Shown here: in pieces, positions 1 through 11,364 of the stretch
Position numbering within the stretch: the stretch's first letter is position 1
Layout: each line of letters starts with the position of its first letter
NCBI GenBank assembly: GCA_028023455.1
Contig: JAQFVV010000288.1
Span: 62,001-126,000, forward strand
Direction of reading: 5' to 3'
From: Epiperipatus broadwayi
Lineage: Eukaryota; Onychophora; Udeonychophora; Euonychophora; Peripatidae
Length of the DNA stretch: 64,000 nt
The notes under the pieces: generated by a model
What the model was told of the DNA's origin: nothing
Seen by the model: only the letters and a program-made list of their open reading frames with translations
The model's database searches: none
Position numbers and translations under genes: made by a program

Positions 1-1369
1 ATAATCATTATCCATGTTTGCTTAGTGAAGCCATATCATTATGCCGAATATTTCATAATTTAGGGGCAATAAATATGTTTAGATAATCTTTAACCTTTTG
101 AGTTATTTTTATAGTATATTATTAAGCGTTACGTGCATAAATGCTATCTCGTTTATATATATGTTTCGTGCTTCTTTCTCACATGGAGGTATTCACTCAG
201 TCGAGCCCCATCATCATTCTCAATGTCCTTAAACCAGGCTGTAAAACCACCCTGGGGACATACTTGGTCATATGTGCATACTTTATATGGGGAGTGATCT
301 GGGAAACCAGCCCAATAAAGTCATTGCTGACCACTCTTCATCATCCATGATTTGCCTGTAATTCATTCCAGGGAATCTTGGACTCTTTCATTCATCAAAC
401 TGACCCTGCCTATGTTTGCAGAGGAAATCGGTCAACTTTGTTTTTAAAATTCATGAAGCACACTCCAGGATCCATAATTGGACCAACCCAATCAGCCGCC
501 ATGCACGCACCGCCTTTCAGTGTCTTATTAGTCGCCCAGAAATAGTCATAAGCCATAATGAGATGATTTATTTAAACAGACATATTTCCATTAGTTTAAT
601 ATACGTATTAATGTAATAGATTTAGTATCGTTTATATAATTATTCATTATCCACCCCTTGCATTAATCATCTATAACTCCAATCAATAATAATATTGAAG
701 GAAACCAAATATAATATCTGCTTGTAAAATAATTATCATTTTATATTAAGTAAATGCTCTTTTTGCCTCTGGGGGTGTAATAGTATTCTAGTAATATATT
801 CCAATAGTGCTAATTCATTAAATCACACATATATATTATTGACATAGCTGCAAATCTTATGTTATCATTAAATATGAATAAAACACATATATATAATGAT
901 CATGAGGCTAATGTCGGCTAAATAACCTGACATAATTTTGTTATTAATAAATCTTAAATATATATATATATATATCAAACTCGAACCATTGCTTTTTTTT
1001 AGTTAAGTTAATATATTAAGTTATTACTTATGCTCAAATATGACTAGATGATCTCCGCTCAATACATAATTAATATGCTAGGTCACGAGCCTTCATTGCT
1101 CATAAAATATAGCTAGTTATTAAGTTATTCTATCATATAAGTTTAGCCTAGAGTCTTTTTGTGTGTCCGATGACCGATGCCAGCGGTGAGAAGTAAATTA
1201 AGTCGATGTCATCGGGATTGTTGCTCATAATGTTATAGATCTGGGAAATAGGCAAATAGTGCAGACTTCATGAGTGTTCCTGACCTGTATCTTGCACTTG
1301 ATTGGATTCGAGGTACTTTTTCCTAGATGCTAGAACTTGTTACGTGAACATACAAGTCTGACCGGCACA
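1..1369 (+). repeat. 5' long terminal repeat of element 1 (start outside window)
   Basis: Aligns by eye along its whole length with 7194-8555, with scattered substitutions and small indels. Shared landmarks are the opening ATAATCATTATCCATG, a less AT-rich block at about 180-540, and a closing block ending GGCACA (copy 1) or TGCACA (copy 2). Short reading frames inside it (141-350, 416-616) have no recognisable homology and are probably chance frames. Beyond 1369 the two copies diverge completely, which sets the LTR end. Confidence 0.75.
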
Positions 1370-1859
1370 GATTTTTTTCTCTTTTCTTCGGGTTTGGTGC
1401 ATGAATGTAGGGCTTCAAATACAAACACCCATATACCTGAGATAGTAGTAGATAGTGATAGATATAACATATGTTTTTAAAAAAAAAAATTTTTTTTGGA
1501 AAAACTTTTTGGAAAATGTTTTTTCCCGACACCCAGCTTAAAAATTTTTTTGAATATTGGTACACACTCCCTGTGAGTGATTGTTAATATGATAAATATT
1601 TTCTCTCAGTATATATATAAAAATATGTTTCAAGTAAATAGTATGTCATATACTCAATATTTTTTTCCCACATAAAAGTTTTAAAAGTTTTTTCGTTTTC
1701 ACGAATCTATAAAATAAATTAGTAGCAGTTTTGTTTTGTTTTGTTTCATGTATATGATTTGAATAATGATGGTGTTATATAATGTTTTATTCCTTGTCCA
1801 TAAATATTTATTACATGTATAATTCTCGTGAGTTTTTTTTAAAAAAAAAGTAAAGAGAA

Positions 1860-3127
1860 GTAACAGCTTTTAAGGGGCTTTTACTTTCATATTAATTAAA
1901 ATAAAGAAGTGCTTTTCCAAATAATGTTTATAGTTTTCATATACATGTAAGTTTCCTGTGATATAAAAGAGTGACAGCTTTTAAGGGGCTCTCACTTTTA
2001 TAAAATAAAATGTGTTTTTCTAAGAAGCGAATAAGATGTTGTATTATGTTTTTTTTTGGTCATAAATGTGAAATTACATGCAGGATGCCCGTAAATAAAA
2101 TAGTGGTAGTTTTAAGGAACCTCCACAGTTATCATAATAAAGTGAAAAGTATGTTTTAAATAGTGTTTTTTATATAAAATTTTCCATAAATGATTTTAAT
2201 AACAAAGTATTTTCAAGTTTACAGTATGATAAAATAGTGGTAGCTTTTAAGGGGCCGCCACATTTATATATATTTATTTTTTTTTTTTTTTTTTTATATA
2301 TATATAAAATTCCCTTATTTTTTTTAAAAAATATTTTTTTTTTTAATATATAAAATGTGGTCTTTTAAGGGCCCCCACATTTATAATAAAAATAAAATAT
2401 GTGTTCTAAATAGTAGCGTTTATATATATAAAAGTTTCCATAAATGATTTTAAATAACAAAGTATTTTCGAGTTTACAATGTAATAAAATAGTGATAGCT
2501 TTTAAGGGGTTTTTCACATTTAAAATAAAAAGATGATAAAGAAGTGTGTGAGATATAGAATAATAATATTGAGATAAATAATATTTTCTTTCCATTTTTA
2601 ATAAATATTTTATAAATAAATATAATATGCCCAAGTTTTGAAGTATGCACTAAATAATAATAATATATAATAATTTTTTATAAATGCTTTAAATAATGAT
2701 GTTCTATATAATTTTTTATAAATGTCTCAAATAATAATAGTTCCAAGTCTGAGAGAATTAAATTAGTGACAGCTTTTAAGGGGCTTTCGCATTCAAAGAT
2801 AAAAAAATAGTAAAGTAGTATGTGCATTAAATAATATATAATATTTTTTTCTAAATGTTTTAAATAATGAGTTAAATATAATTTTTTTCCTTGTTAATAC
2901 ATCTTTTAAATAAATATTTTAATTTTATAATATGTCCAAGTCTAAGAGAGTTAAATAAGTGACAGCTTATAAAATGCTTTCACTGTTAAAAATAATAAAA
3001 TAAAGATTCTAAATAATCGCAAATGTGCACATTTTTTTTTAAATGTTTTTAATAGTATTCATGCATATATAACGGTCATAAATCAATGAAAGAAATAAAA
3101 TAATGACAGTTTTTGTTATACTTTTAT
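1860..3127 (+). repeat. Degenerate tandem array with a conserved covarying hairpin
   Basis: About nine diverged units, spaced roughly 110-145 bp (one gap of 274 bp, about two units), each carry a short hairpin of the form GTGACAGC-TTTTAAGGG-GCTTTCAC. Hairpins lie at about 1860-1884, 1971-1995, 2103-2126, 2237-2261, 2355-2380, 2492-2517, 2766-2790, 2959-2983 and 3103-3127. The outer stem pairs as GTAA/TTAC, GTGA/TCAC or GTGG/CCAC in different units, so changes on one side are matched on the other. The loop keeps TTTTAAGG in most units. The DNA between hairpins is AT-rich and loosely similar from unit to unit (CATAAATGATTTTAAATAA-like). The array occupies the leader between the 5' LTR and gag of element 1. 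Confidence 0.7.
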
Positions 3128-3826
3128 CCTCTTATATAAATATGTGCTAAAGCCATAATAATGTTTTTTCTGTTAAAGCTGTAAATGTATAACTATTTAA
3201 GTATAGATCTTAGAAAAGTATACAACCCAATAATAGCGGATCATCTGGTCAGAACATATAGCCCTATCCCTTTGGCTGGCACCCGGTAGCAATACCACTA
3301 TAAATTTGCCAATAGGTGATCGAGTTATTTAAATAAAAAGAGTTTAAAAGCAATGATTCATAATAAAAGTTATATAGAGTTTTTTTTTCTTCAAAATATG
3401 TGTATGAAATGTATCAATGCAATCGTTAATCAATCATTTTGTTAAGATGTTTCAGGTGCTAAAGAACAACTCCAAAAACAGACCACAAAAGAAGACATAA
3501 AGAAGGCCAGGTAGAAGTTATAATATTTTTTAATGATATACTTTGCATTAAAGAGCTAAATAGTAAATAATAAGTATAGATATATATCTTTCACAGTAAA
3601 AACTAGATCTAGAAATAATTAATATTAAGAAATAAAAGGGTAGTATAGCAATCGTTATTTTAATAAATATAAATTAAGTACGGGAGTGGGAGAGTAGAGT
3701 AAGGGAAGAGTGTGAGAATGGGGGGAGGAGGTGTTCATCCATATTGAAATCAAAATAAATAACCACAAACTTATCTGAGTAATTAGAAAATAAAATTAAA
3801 GTGTTTATCTTAAATTTAAAAGACAA

Positions 3827-4927
3827 ATGGAGGACCCTAGTGAGTATATGGATCAGGGCATGTCATTGAGGTCGGGGAAAATTATTTTGGAGAGTAATGA
3901 CACACTGAAGGAGGTCGAGAACACACCTGTAACTATGGAAACAGTGATCCAGATGTTGCAGAGAATGGAAAAATTTGATAATTTAAAGGCAGAAATTGAA
4001 ACAAACAGAAAGAGATTTGAAAGTTTGGAGGCAAAGATCGAAGACGAGAGCAGAAAGAGATTTGAAAGTTTGGAGGCAAAGATCACAGATGAGAGCAAAA
4101 AGATGAAGGAGTGGATGTCCATCAGATGGCACAACAGGAATAGCACCATAGTAGTGAAGGTAGAGGAGGTACGAATAGAGTGCCAACAGGAATGTGAGGA
4201 TATCCATAACAAGTTTGAGGGGTCTATGGAGGCCCACAAGTATGAGGCTCTGGATGCCATCCAAGAAATAAAAGGAGAGCTTATAGCCAAGCAAGACAAA
4301 CAAGAACCAACTTTTCATGGATGCATTGACCAAAATAAGGAAGAGACCAGTAATATAAATGATACGGCAAGAACCAAGGAGAAAGTGAGCTTTGAGGAAG
4401 AAGGTCCAGAGAGAATGACAAACAGACCCAAGCTTTCACTAGAAACCAATGTGAAAAGGTTGACACTCATTATGTCCAAGGAACAGATAGTATACTGACC
4501 AATACCACTGACCAAATTCATCAAAGTGAAGGCATTCAAAGGGGACATCGGAAAAAACCTGAGCATGCAGATAGATAGCCTGCAACAATTATTCAAATTT
4601 CAACAAATGCTGGCAGTGGACCAGGTGGCCCTTGCTGTCCATTATTTACAGGGATATGCCAAGTCATGGTGGGACTGTTATGAAGATAAGCCACCAGACT
4701 TTGAAAGTTATTCATTTGCCCTATTGAGAACTTTTTGGAGCGAGGAGCACCAAGATGGTATTTACCATGCAATACAATTAAAAGAGGCCTATGGTTCTAT
4801 TAACCACCACCCCCATTCCATCGGCGCCGCCCCCCCCCCCCACCCCCCCCCCCCCCCCCCACACACAACAAAAAACAAAAAAAAAACAGAATCTCCCACC
4901 TTAGAAAAGAAGGTGGGAGTGGAGTAG
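3827..4927 (+). pseudogene. Gag-like protein of element 1, one in-frame stop
   Basis: The frame opens at 3827 and runs 223 codons to TGA at 4496-4498, then continues in the same frame to about 4800. The N-terminal part is charged and probably coiled coil, with a tandem repeat of KRFESLEAKI-type units (about residues 63-90). After the stop comes a retrotransposon Gag core: FKGDIGKNL, then AVHYLQGYAKSWWD, then LLRTFWSEEHQDG. The minus-strand gag at 43956-45077 has the same order of motifs (FKGDPRENP, ASHYLKESVKAWW, LLKRYWSEEKQEG), which supports the assignment. No CCHC zinc knuckle is visible. The frame dissolves into C-rich DNA near 4810. One nonsense change plus the C-rich run suggests a recently inactivated gag; programmed readthrough is possible but unsupported. 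Confidence 0.75.
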
Positions 4928-5020
4928 GAAAGAAAGGAGGGGCCCTCTCCCCCATCCCCCATCCACCCCCCCCCCACCCAAGGCAACCCCCCCAAATCCC
5001 CCCCCCCCCCCGGGGGGCAA
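4829..5020. repeat. C-rich low-complexity tract
   Basis: Long runs of C (4829-4860, 4964-4980, 4997-5010) interrupt an otherwise very AT-rich window and fall exactly where the gag frame of element 1 breaks down. Reading frames across it (glycine- or proline-rich) are composition artefacts. It may be real expanded sequence inside the element or a sequencing/assembly error in a homopolymer. Confidence 0.8.
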
Positions 5021-5255
5021 CCACCCAGATACCAACCCAACCCTTGGCGAGGGAATCACCTAGCATCAAAAAGTACGAACTGCCAGATAGAGAGAGAAAC
5101 TAGATAAGTCTGAGCTGGACAAATAGAACATGACAACATGGATAGGCAATGGTAAATGATCTAAGACTATAATAATTTGTATATATTATACCATAGTTTT
5201 TTATATTTTATTTTATTAACCAAGCGGTTTTTTTTGAAGACAGTGAAAAATTTTT

Positions 5256-5405
5256 CCAGTAATATAGCAGAGAGGGTTTTCTATCATAAATAAATGTCAT
5301 AAAATTTCTAATATAGCAGAGAGTTAGGGTATTCTATCATAAATGAAAGCCATAAAACTTCTAATATAGCAGAGAGAGTTAGAATATTTAGTATAAATGT
5401 TGAGT
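5256..5405. repeat. Three-copy tandem repeat, about 50 bp units
   Basis: The string AATATAGCAGAGAG recurs at about 5261, 5310 and 5363. It is followed each time by a variable TTAG-type stretch, TATCATAAAT and an ATAAAACTTCT-like block. It lies in the gene-less interior of element 1, downstream of gag. Confidence 0.75.
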
Positions 5406-7151
5406 CAAAACAAGATAGTGCTCTGACAGAGTAAAACTAAAAAATTCTATTAGATACATCACCAATCCAAAGTTGTTCTTTAGTTACCTGGACATCAAGT
5501 AAAAGCTTTTTTCTTTCTTTAAACATTTTTTTCATTTTTTTCGGTAAGTTCAGGAAAATGAAGCAGATGATCTGATGCTCAGATCCTGCTTCACAGCCCA
5601 CATCCAATCTCCTACCATCTAACTGTATTCAAACCTGCCTTTACGCATGTATATACATAGCTAATAATATATATATTTCTTTTGGTTAGTATTATAACAT
5701 AAATCACATTAACACGTATGTTATTTCAATTTTAAAATATTTTATTTAATAATAATATTCTCATGTATATGCGGGCATAAATAATAATTTATATATAAAA
5801 AAAAAAAAAAAATATCTATATAGTTCAGTGTAGGAGATTGCGAATAAATTAATAGTTATATTATATATATAAGGTATTATATATGAAACTTATTATTTAA
5901 AAAAACTTAATATTTTTTCATATATAATTTTGTAGCAATAAATGATGCAATCTTGTTAAGAAGTCTCTCAAAAAACAATTACCTGGAAGATCCCTTAGAT
6001 AAAAGTAAAAGATTACCAATTGGTAATAATAAAATAAACCCATTGGTGGAAATTGTCCATGCTAGCTTGTTTTAAAATCATAAGATTTATTTTAAAACAA
6101 TCGTTCGAGAAACTGATAACAAAATTGCATTGTTTCAAACATCTTACTAGATTAGAGTATTCGGTCAAACTATTCCAGATGAAACTTAAGTGTTAAACCG
6201 CCTCAGGTCCAGCAGTAGTTGCTAAGTTACAGCTTCAAAATAAAAGTATATATACTGCTGGATTTGATTCTGCAGGAAGAGGAGACCATTAAATAACTAT
6301 GTTGCTATACATATTTCATGCCAGTTTTGATTCTCACTCAATGTGTCATGAGTAGGGGAAATTTCACCTTTTCCCTCCATTCTAAATATGCTGTTCTTAT
6401 GAACGAATCTCTGCATCCTGTACCAATGAACTTTATGTATTTTTCCAGTGAAAATGAAATGCTAATTCTCAAATAATAATGCTACCCTAGATCTAGTGAA
6501 ACAATACCGATGGACTGACTTCTAGTGAAATCGCTCTTCTAAATAAGCAAGGTAAAAGAACTTTGACCGCTTGCAATTCTTAAATCCTGCCTTCTCTGTA
6601 ATATTTATATTTTAATCACCTATTTTAAATGTCTTCAAAATATGTATTCATATAACTCTATATAACTAATCTATATTAAGCCTCCTATAAAATGCTTTTC
6701 CTTTTCTTTTATTTCCAAGCGGTAAATAATTTTTATTAAGATTTATGTATTTATATTTTAAAATAAATGCCAATAATACTCTAAAATCACAAGCACATAA
6801 TTCATTTTCGTTTACCCACCCATCATTTACCAGGCAAACAATTCATAATTTGATCACAATAAGTCTTATTCGACTTGCCCAGATGCTCGCAATTTTAGAG
6901 AAATAAACTAATTATATTTTTATGTTTACTGTAGAAAAACAGACTGACATCTGTTTTTTACATTTTCCTTCCTAAATAATGCACTATCTTTTATTCTTAA
7001 ATTATATTATATATGTAAAATCCATCTTAGCTATTACCACCACCCACTTATTTTGTAATAATTTATATATTTTCACAAGGGCATTGATTAACCAAAATTG
7101 AGATTCATTAAATGTATGGGAAGTAATGAATAATATTAAGCAACATAATGT

Positions 7152-7165
7152 AAGGGGGAGGGGAA
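7152..7165 (+). other. Polypurine tract of element 1
   Basis: AAGGGGGAGGGGAA is an uninterrupted purine run directly upstream of the second LTR copy. That is the position of the primer for plus-strand DNA synthesis in LTR retroelements. It supports the plus orientation deduced from gag. Confidence 0.65.
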
Positions 7166-8555
7166 TCTTAAGAGCTTATTTTTATATTTAAGTATAATCA
7201 TTATCCATGTTTGCTTAGTGAAGCCATATCATTATGCCGAATATTTCATAATTTAGGGGCAATAAATATGTTTAGATAATCTTTAACCTTTTGAGTTATA
7301 TTTATAGTATATTATTAAGTGTTACATGCATAAAGGCTATCTCGGTTATATATATGTTTGTGCTTCTTTCTCACATGGAGGTATTTGCTCAGTCGAGCCC
7401 CATCATCATTCTCAATGTCCTTAAACCAGGCTGTAAATCCACCCTGGGGACATGCTTGGTCATACGTGCATACTTTATATGGGGAGTGATCTGGGAAATC
7501 AGCCCAATAAAGTCATTGCCAACCATTCTTCATCATCCTTGATTCGCCTGTACTTCACTCCAGGGAATCTTGGACTCTTTTATACATCAAACCGACCCTG
7601 CTACGTTTGCAGAGGAAAGCGGTCAACTTCATTCATAAAATTCATGAAGCACACTCCAGGATCGATAATTGGACCAACCCAATCAGCCTCCATGCACCCA
7701 CCGCCTTTCAGTGTCTTATTTGTCACCCAGGAATAGTCATAGGCTGTAATGAGATAATTTCTTTAAACAGATATATTTCCATTAGTTTAATATATGTATT
7801 ACTGTGATAGATTTAGTATCGTTTATATAATTATTCATTATCCACCCCGCGCATTAATCATCTATAACTCCAGTCAATAATAATATTGAAGGTAACCAAA
7901 TATAATAACTGCTTGTAAAATTATTATCGTTTTAAATTAAGTAAATGCTCTTTTCATCTCTGGGGGTATAATAGTATTCTAGTAATGTATTCCAATAGTG
8001 CTAATTCATTAAATCACACATATATATTATCGGCATAGCCACAAATCTTATGTTATCATTAAATATGAATCAAACACATATATATAATACTCATGAGGCT
8101 AACGTTGGCTAAATAACCCCACATAATTTTGTTATTAATAAATCTTAAATATATATATATCAATCTCGAACCATTGCTTTCTTTTAGTTAAGTTAATATA
8201 TTAAGTTATTACTTTTGCTCAATTTGACTACATGATCGCCACTCAATACATAATTAATATGCTAGGTCATGAGCCTTCATTACTCATAAAATATAGCTAG
8301 TTATTAAGTTAATCTATCATATAAGTTTAGCCTAGAATCTTTTTGGGTCTCCGATGACCGATAATGGCAGTGAGAAGTAAATAAAGTCGATGTCATTAGG
8401 ATTGTTGCTCATAATGTTATAGATCTGGGAAATAGGCATATAGTGCAGAGTTCATGAGTGTTCCTGACCTGTGTATTTTGCACACGATTGGATTTGAGGT
8501 ACTTTTGCCTAGATGATAGATCTTGTTACGTCAACATACAAATCCGACCTGCACA
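7166..8555 (+). repeat. 3' long terminal repeat of element 1
   Basis: Homologous to 1-1369; the alignment starts at 7194 because copy 1 is cut by the window edge. The LTR proper probably begins just after the polypurine tract, but no clean TG is seen there, so the start is uncertain within about 30 bp. It ends in GCACA at 8555. The flanking DNA begins with a short AT run. Confidence 0.7.
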
Positions 8556-9986
8556 ATATATATATATTATAACGATCGAAATGAAAGTGAAGATCGAATC
8601 TAACTGCAAACACAACATCTGCTCTACAAGGGCGCCATCTAGGCATTTGAGCCTAGAAAAATTTATAAAGTAGGCGGATACGCGCTGTTACGATTCCACT
8701 TTATTTAAATATTCCGACCGTTAGCCCAAGTCACTAGCTCAGCGAGTAGCAGAGATAAAAATCTATAAATTTTATATCTTAAATATAAAAGAATAAAAGC
8801 CACTGCCAGAAATTAACACATAAAAATATTTATTTACGCACATATAATATAATATTTAAATTTTGAGGAATAAATTTAACGTTTATAATTTTATATTGAT
8901 CTTTAATTCTAAATTTAAGTAGATAGCAAATAATGAGTTTACTATTTACTTTAGAGGTCGAGTATGAATGGACTACATAGGTCTGCATTTGAAAAGAAAA
9001 TATTCTTCCCTGATTTAACCTTAGGCAACAAATTTCGCAATGAACTGGCACCAATCCATCTGATACATTCATGTATTCAATCTAGCATGATACGACAACA
9101 CAAAATACTATATTGTCAGGAATGTACATCTGAACAATAAGTAGAAATAGAGAAGACGTTGACTCTCCACCAATAGGAATGTGACATCTGTTGGCAAGTA
9201 GATCAATAAACAAAAAACTCCATAGGAATGGACTGCGGTCTTCTGCCGACTTACAAACCCATCCATAGGCAAACAGAGGGGGTGTGGCATATATCTATAA
9301 TCCTGCCCATAGCGGACCTCATACTACATCTACTAATTACACAAATATATCCAATCCATTGAACCAATTCAACTACGAAATGAATAACCTAAGATTACCC
9401 TCCCTTAATACAACTTTACAAAACTATATAGCCATTCACGCCCGACTTAATTTTAACATTTAAATACGTTCGCACAGATTTGTTTCAAAATTGTTGGGTA
9501 TAGATCGATTACATAGATTCCACGGTCAAAAACATTTCAAAATAAACATAAACGATCAAAATACAAAATTATTGATACCGACAATTGCAGAGGGAAACTT
9601 ATAAGTAACCCAATAGTATTCACCATAAGATACTTGCGTTGTCACCAATAACTTAAAAGACATCCGAATAAATACATTTTAGATACTCACCGTAAGGTAT
9701 CATTATTTATCGAATGTCTATATATTTTGATCAAATATGAAAACCAAAATATAATTAACCGCAAACGAATCCATGCAAGCATCTATAAACAACTTAAATT
9801 TCATACATTTAAATAATCTTTACAATAAAAAAAAAATGGAAATGATGTTTATCAATCGGGAAACATATAAAATTAAACATTATTAATTTGATTTAAAAAC
9901 TTAAAAGTCAGATAGAAGTTCATAAGCTTGAACGAAAGTTCTTAGTTATTTTTTTTTAATTTAGAGTTCATGTCAATATAGCTTAC
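8556..9986. other. Unannotated AT-rich DNA
   Basis: No coding feature, RNA gene or repeat pair was recognised here. Short minus-strand frames at 8830-9072 and 9108-9290 show no known motif and look like chance. A patch near 8700-8760 is less AT-rich and contains TAGCTCAG, but it has no matching downstream box B. Confidence 0.5.
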
Positions 9987-10073
9987 AGTATAAGAGTCCA
10001 GGCTCCTGTTGGCAATTCCCACAGCATCTCCATTGGAAGAAAATGTTCTGGAGGTAGCATTAGCTGGTTCCAT
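9987..10073 (-). CDS. Candidate short initial coding exon, unknown gene
   Basis: On the minus strand an ATG at 10073-10071 sits in strong start context (A at -3, G at +4). It opens 29 codons, beginning MEPANATSRTFSSNGD, ending exactly at a GTAAGC donor-like site (9986-9981). The stretch is clearly less AT-rich than its surroundings and its codons look protein-like, with Gly, Ala, Asn and Ser and few AT-run residues. I do not recognise the protein. The frame is also open about five codons upstream of the ATG, so it could be an internal exon, but the A-rich DNA upstream has no polypyrimidine tract. The next exon would lie at lower coordinates and was not identified. It could instead be a fragment of a decayed gene. 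Confidence 0.35.
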
Positions 10074-10690
10074 TCTGGTATCACAGTCTTTTCATTTTAT
10101 TTTATTTTTTAAACAAACAAAAAAATGAGAGAGAATGGCAAGTGCATCTTACCATTGTCATCAAATCAAGTTGGAAAAAACTGACTGGAACTCAATATTT
10201 TTTTTCTTTTTATAGTCCTCCTATGGATTCCATGAACAAAAACGTCACTGTTCTGTTTTTTCATTATGGTCCGGGCCTTTATTTGCTTCCATTGGTCAAG
10301 CTAAAATCTCTTTCTTCTCTTATCTAACTTTTCATCTGACTTTTTAATTAAACAGCTTTTAGATAATTAATAAACAATCATTTCCATTTATAGATTACAG
10401 GAATTAATTAATACCTGTTTTTATTTTAACTTACGTTATTTTTTTTTTTTAAATATTTTTATATTTCAATCTTGTATTTTTTTATTTAAAAAAAATACGT
10501 TCAAATACTTTTTTTTTGTTTATGAAAAAAATATTTTTAAAGTTTAGCATCTGTGCGAATATATACGTTTAACAATATTTTAATTTTAGCGTTTAGTTTT
10601 TTACTTTTATTTGCGAACTTTTATTAAGTTTTTATTTTAAATTAATGTAACGACATATTTATATATCGTTACAATATATATATATATATA

Positions 10691-11296
10691 TCAAAATACA
10701 GTAAAATTTACATAAATTATATTATTTTTACAACTACTTTTGACTATACATTTTGTAGTCTTTATCAACTATATGATCTTAAATAATCAAAACAAGACAA
10801 CCCTTAACAATACCCATAGTTCAATTCAGATTCCCCACAATTATGTTATCTTAACATTTGATGACTGGCTATTCATTAACAATTTATGATTTTGTGAAAC
10901 CAATATAGCCTCTTTTATTTTAGGTTTATTATGACAACATTCAATTTGAATAATTATCATATTTTTATAATCAAATTTAAATCCATATTGACTAGATTTA
11001 TTATGATCAAAAATAAATCATAATAAATCTTGTCAATATGAATTTAAATTTGATTATAAAAATATGAAAATTATTCAAATTAAACATTGTCATAATAAAC
11101 GTAAAATAAAAGAGGCTATGTTGATTTCAAGAATTTTAAGATAACAGAATTGTGGGAAATCTAAATTGAACTATGGGTATTGTTAAGGGCTGTTTCGTTT
11201 TGATTATTCAATGTTATATAGTTGATAAAGACTACAAAATGTATAGTAGAAAGTACTTCTAAAACTAATATAATTTATGTAAATTTTACTGTATTT

Positions 11297-11299
<3 letters not shown>
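10691..11299. repeat. Long imperfect inverted repeat (foldback-like)
   Basis: The left arm (about 10691-11006) is the reverse complement of the right arm (about 11018-11299), with an 11-bp spacer and a few mismatches and indels; about 25 bp near 10870-10900 are unmatched. The outer ends read TCAAAATACAGTAAAATTTAC and its complement. (TA)n runs flank both outer ends. No reading frame lies inside. It may be a foldback transposon or MITE, or an inverted duplication nucleated in TA repeats. Confidence 0.75.

Positions 11300-11363
<64 letters not shown>
11300..11363. repeat. (TA)n microsatellite
   Basis: Uninterrupted AT dinucleotide run between the inverted repeat and the first LTR of the next element. 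Confidence 0.95.

Positions 11364-11364
<1 letters not shown>

Larger units (their letters stand above)
1..8555 (+). mobile_element. LTR retrotransposon, gag-only (element 1), 5' end outside the window
   Basis: The first about 1.37 kb of the window recurs, clearly diverged but collinear, at about 7194-8555. Between the copies lie a leader of about 2.4 kb with a hairpin array, a gag reading frame (3827-4927) and about 2.2 kb with no reverse transcriptase, protease or integrase reading frame. A purine run (7152-7165) sits just before the downstream repeat, where a plus-strand polypurine tract is expected. This is the layout of an LTR retrotransposon in plus orientation that carries gag but has no visible pol, so it would depend on enzymes from other elements. 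Both repeat copies end in CA. No convincing primer-binding site was seen after the first copy. Confidence 0.75.

Noticed and set aside
141-616. Short plus-strand frames repeated at 7291-7807, which look conserved
   Set aside because: They are conserved only because they lie in the two LTR copies. They contain no known motif and no consistent start, and the second copy shows frame-neutral drift rather than codon conservation.
4789-5069. Gly/Trp-rich minus-strand frames resembling low-complexity proteins
   Set aside because: They are translations of the C-rich tract and have no independent support.
8684-8760. Possible tRNA-like sequence (TTACGATTCC and TAGCTCAGCGAGTAGCAG)
   Set aside because: The box B-like word lies upstream of the box A-like word on the same strand, so the order is wrong and no cloverleaf forms.
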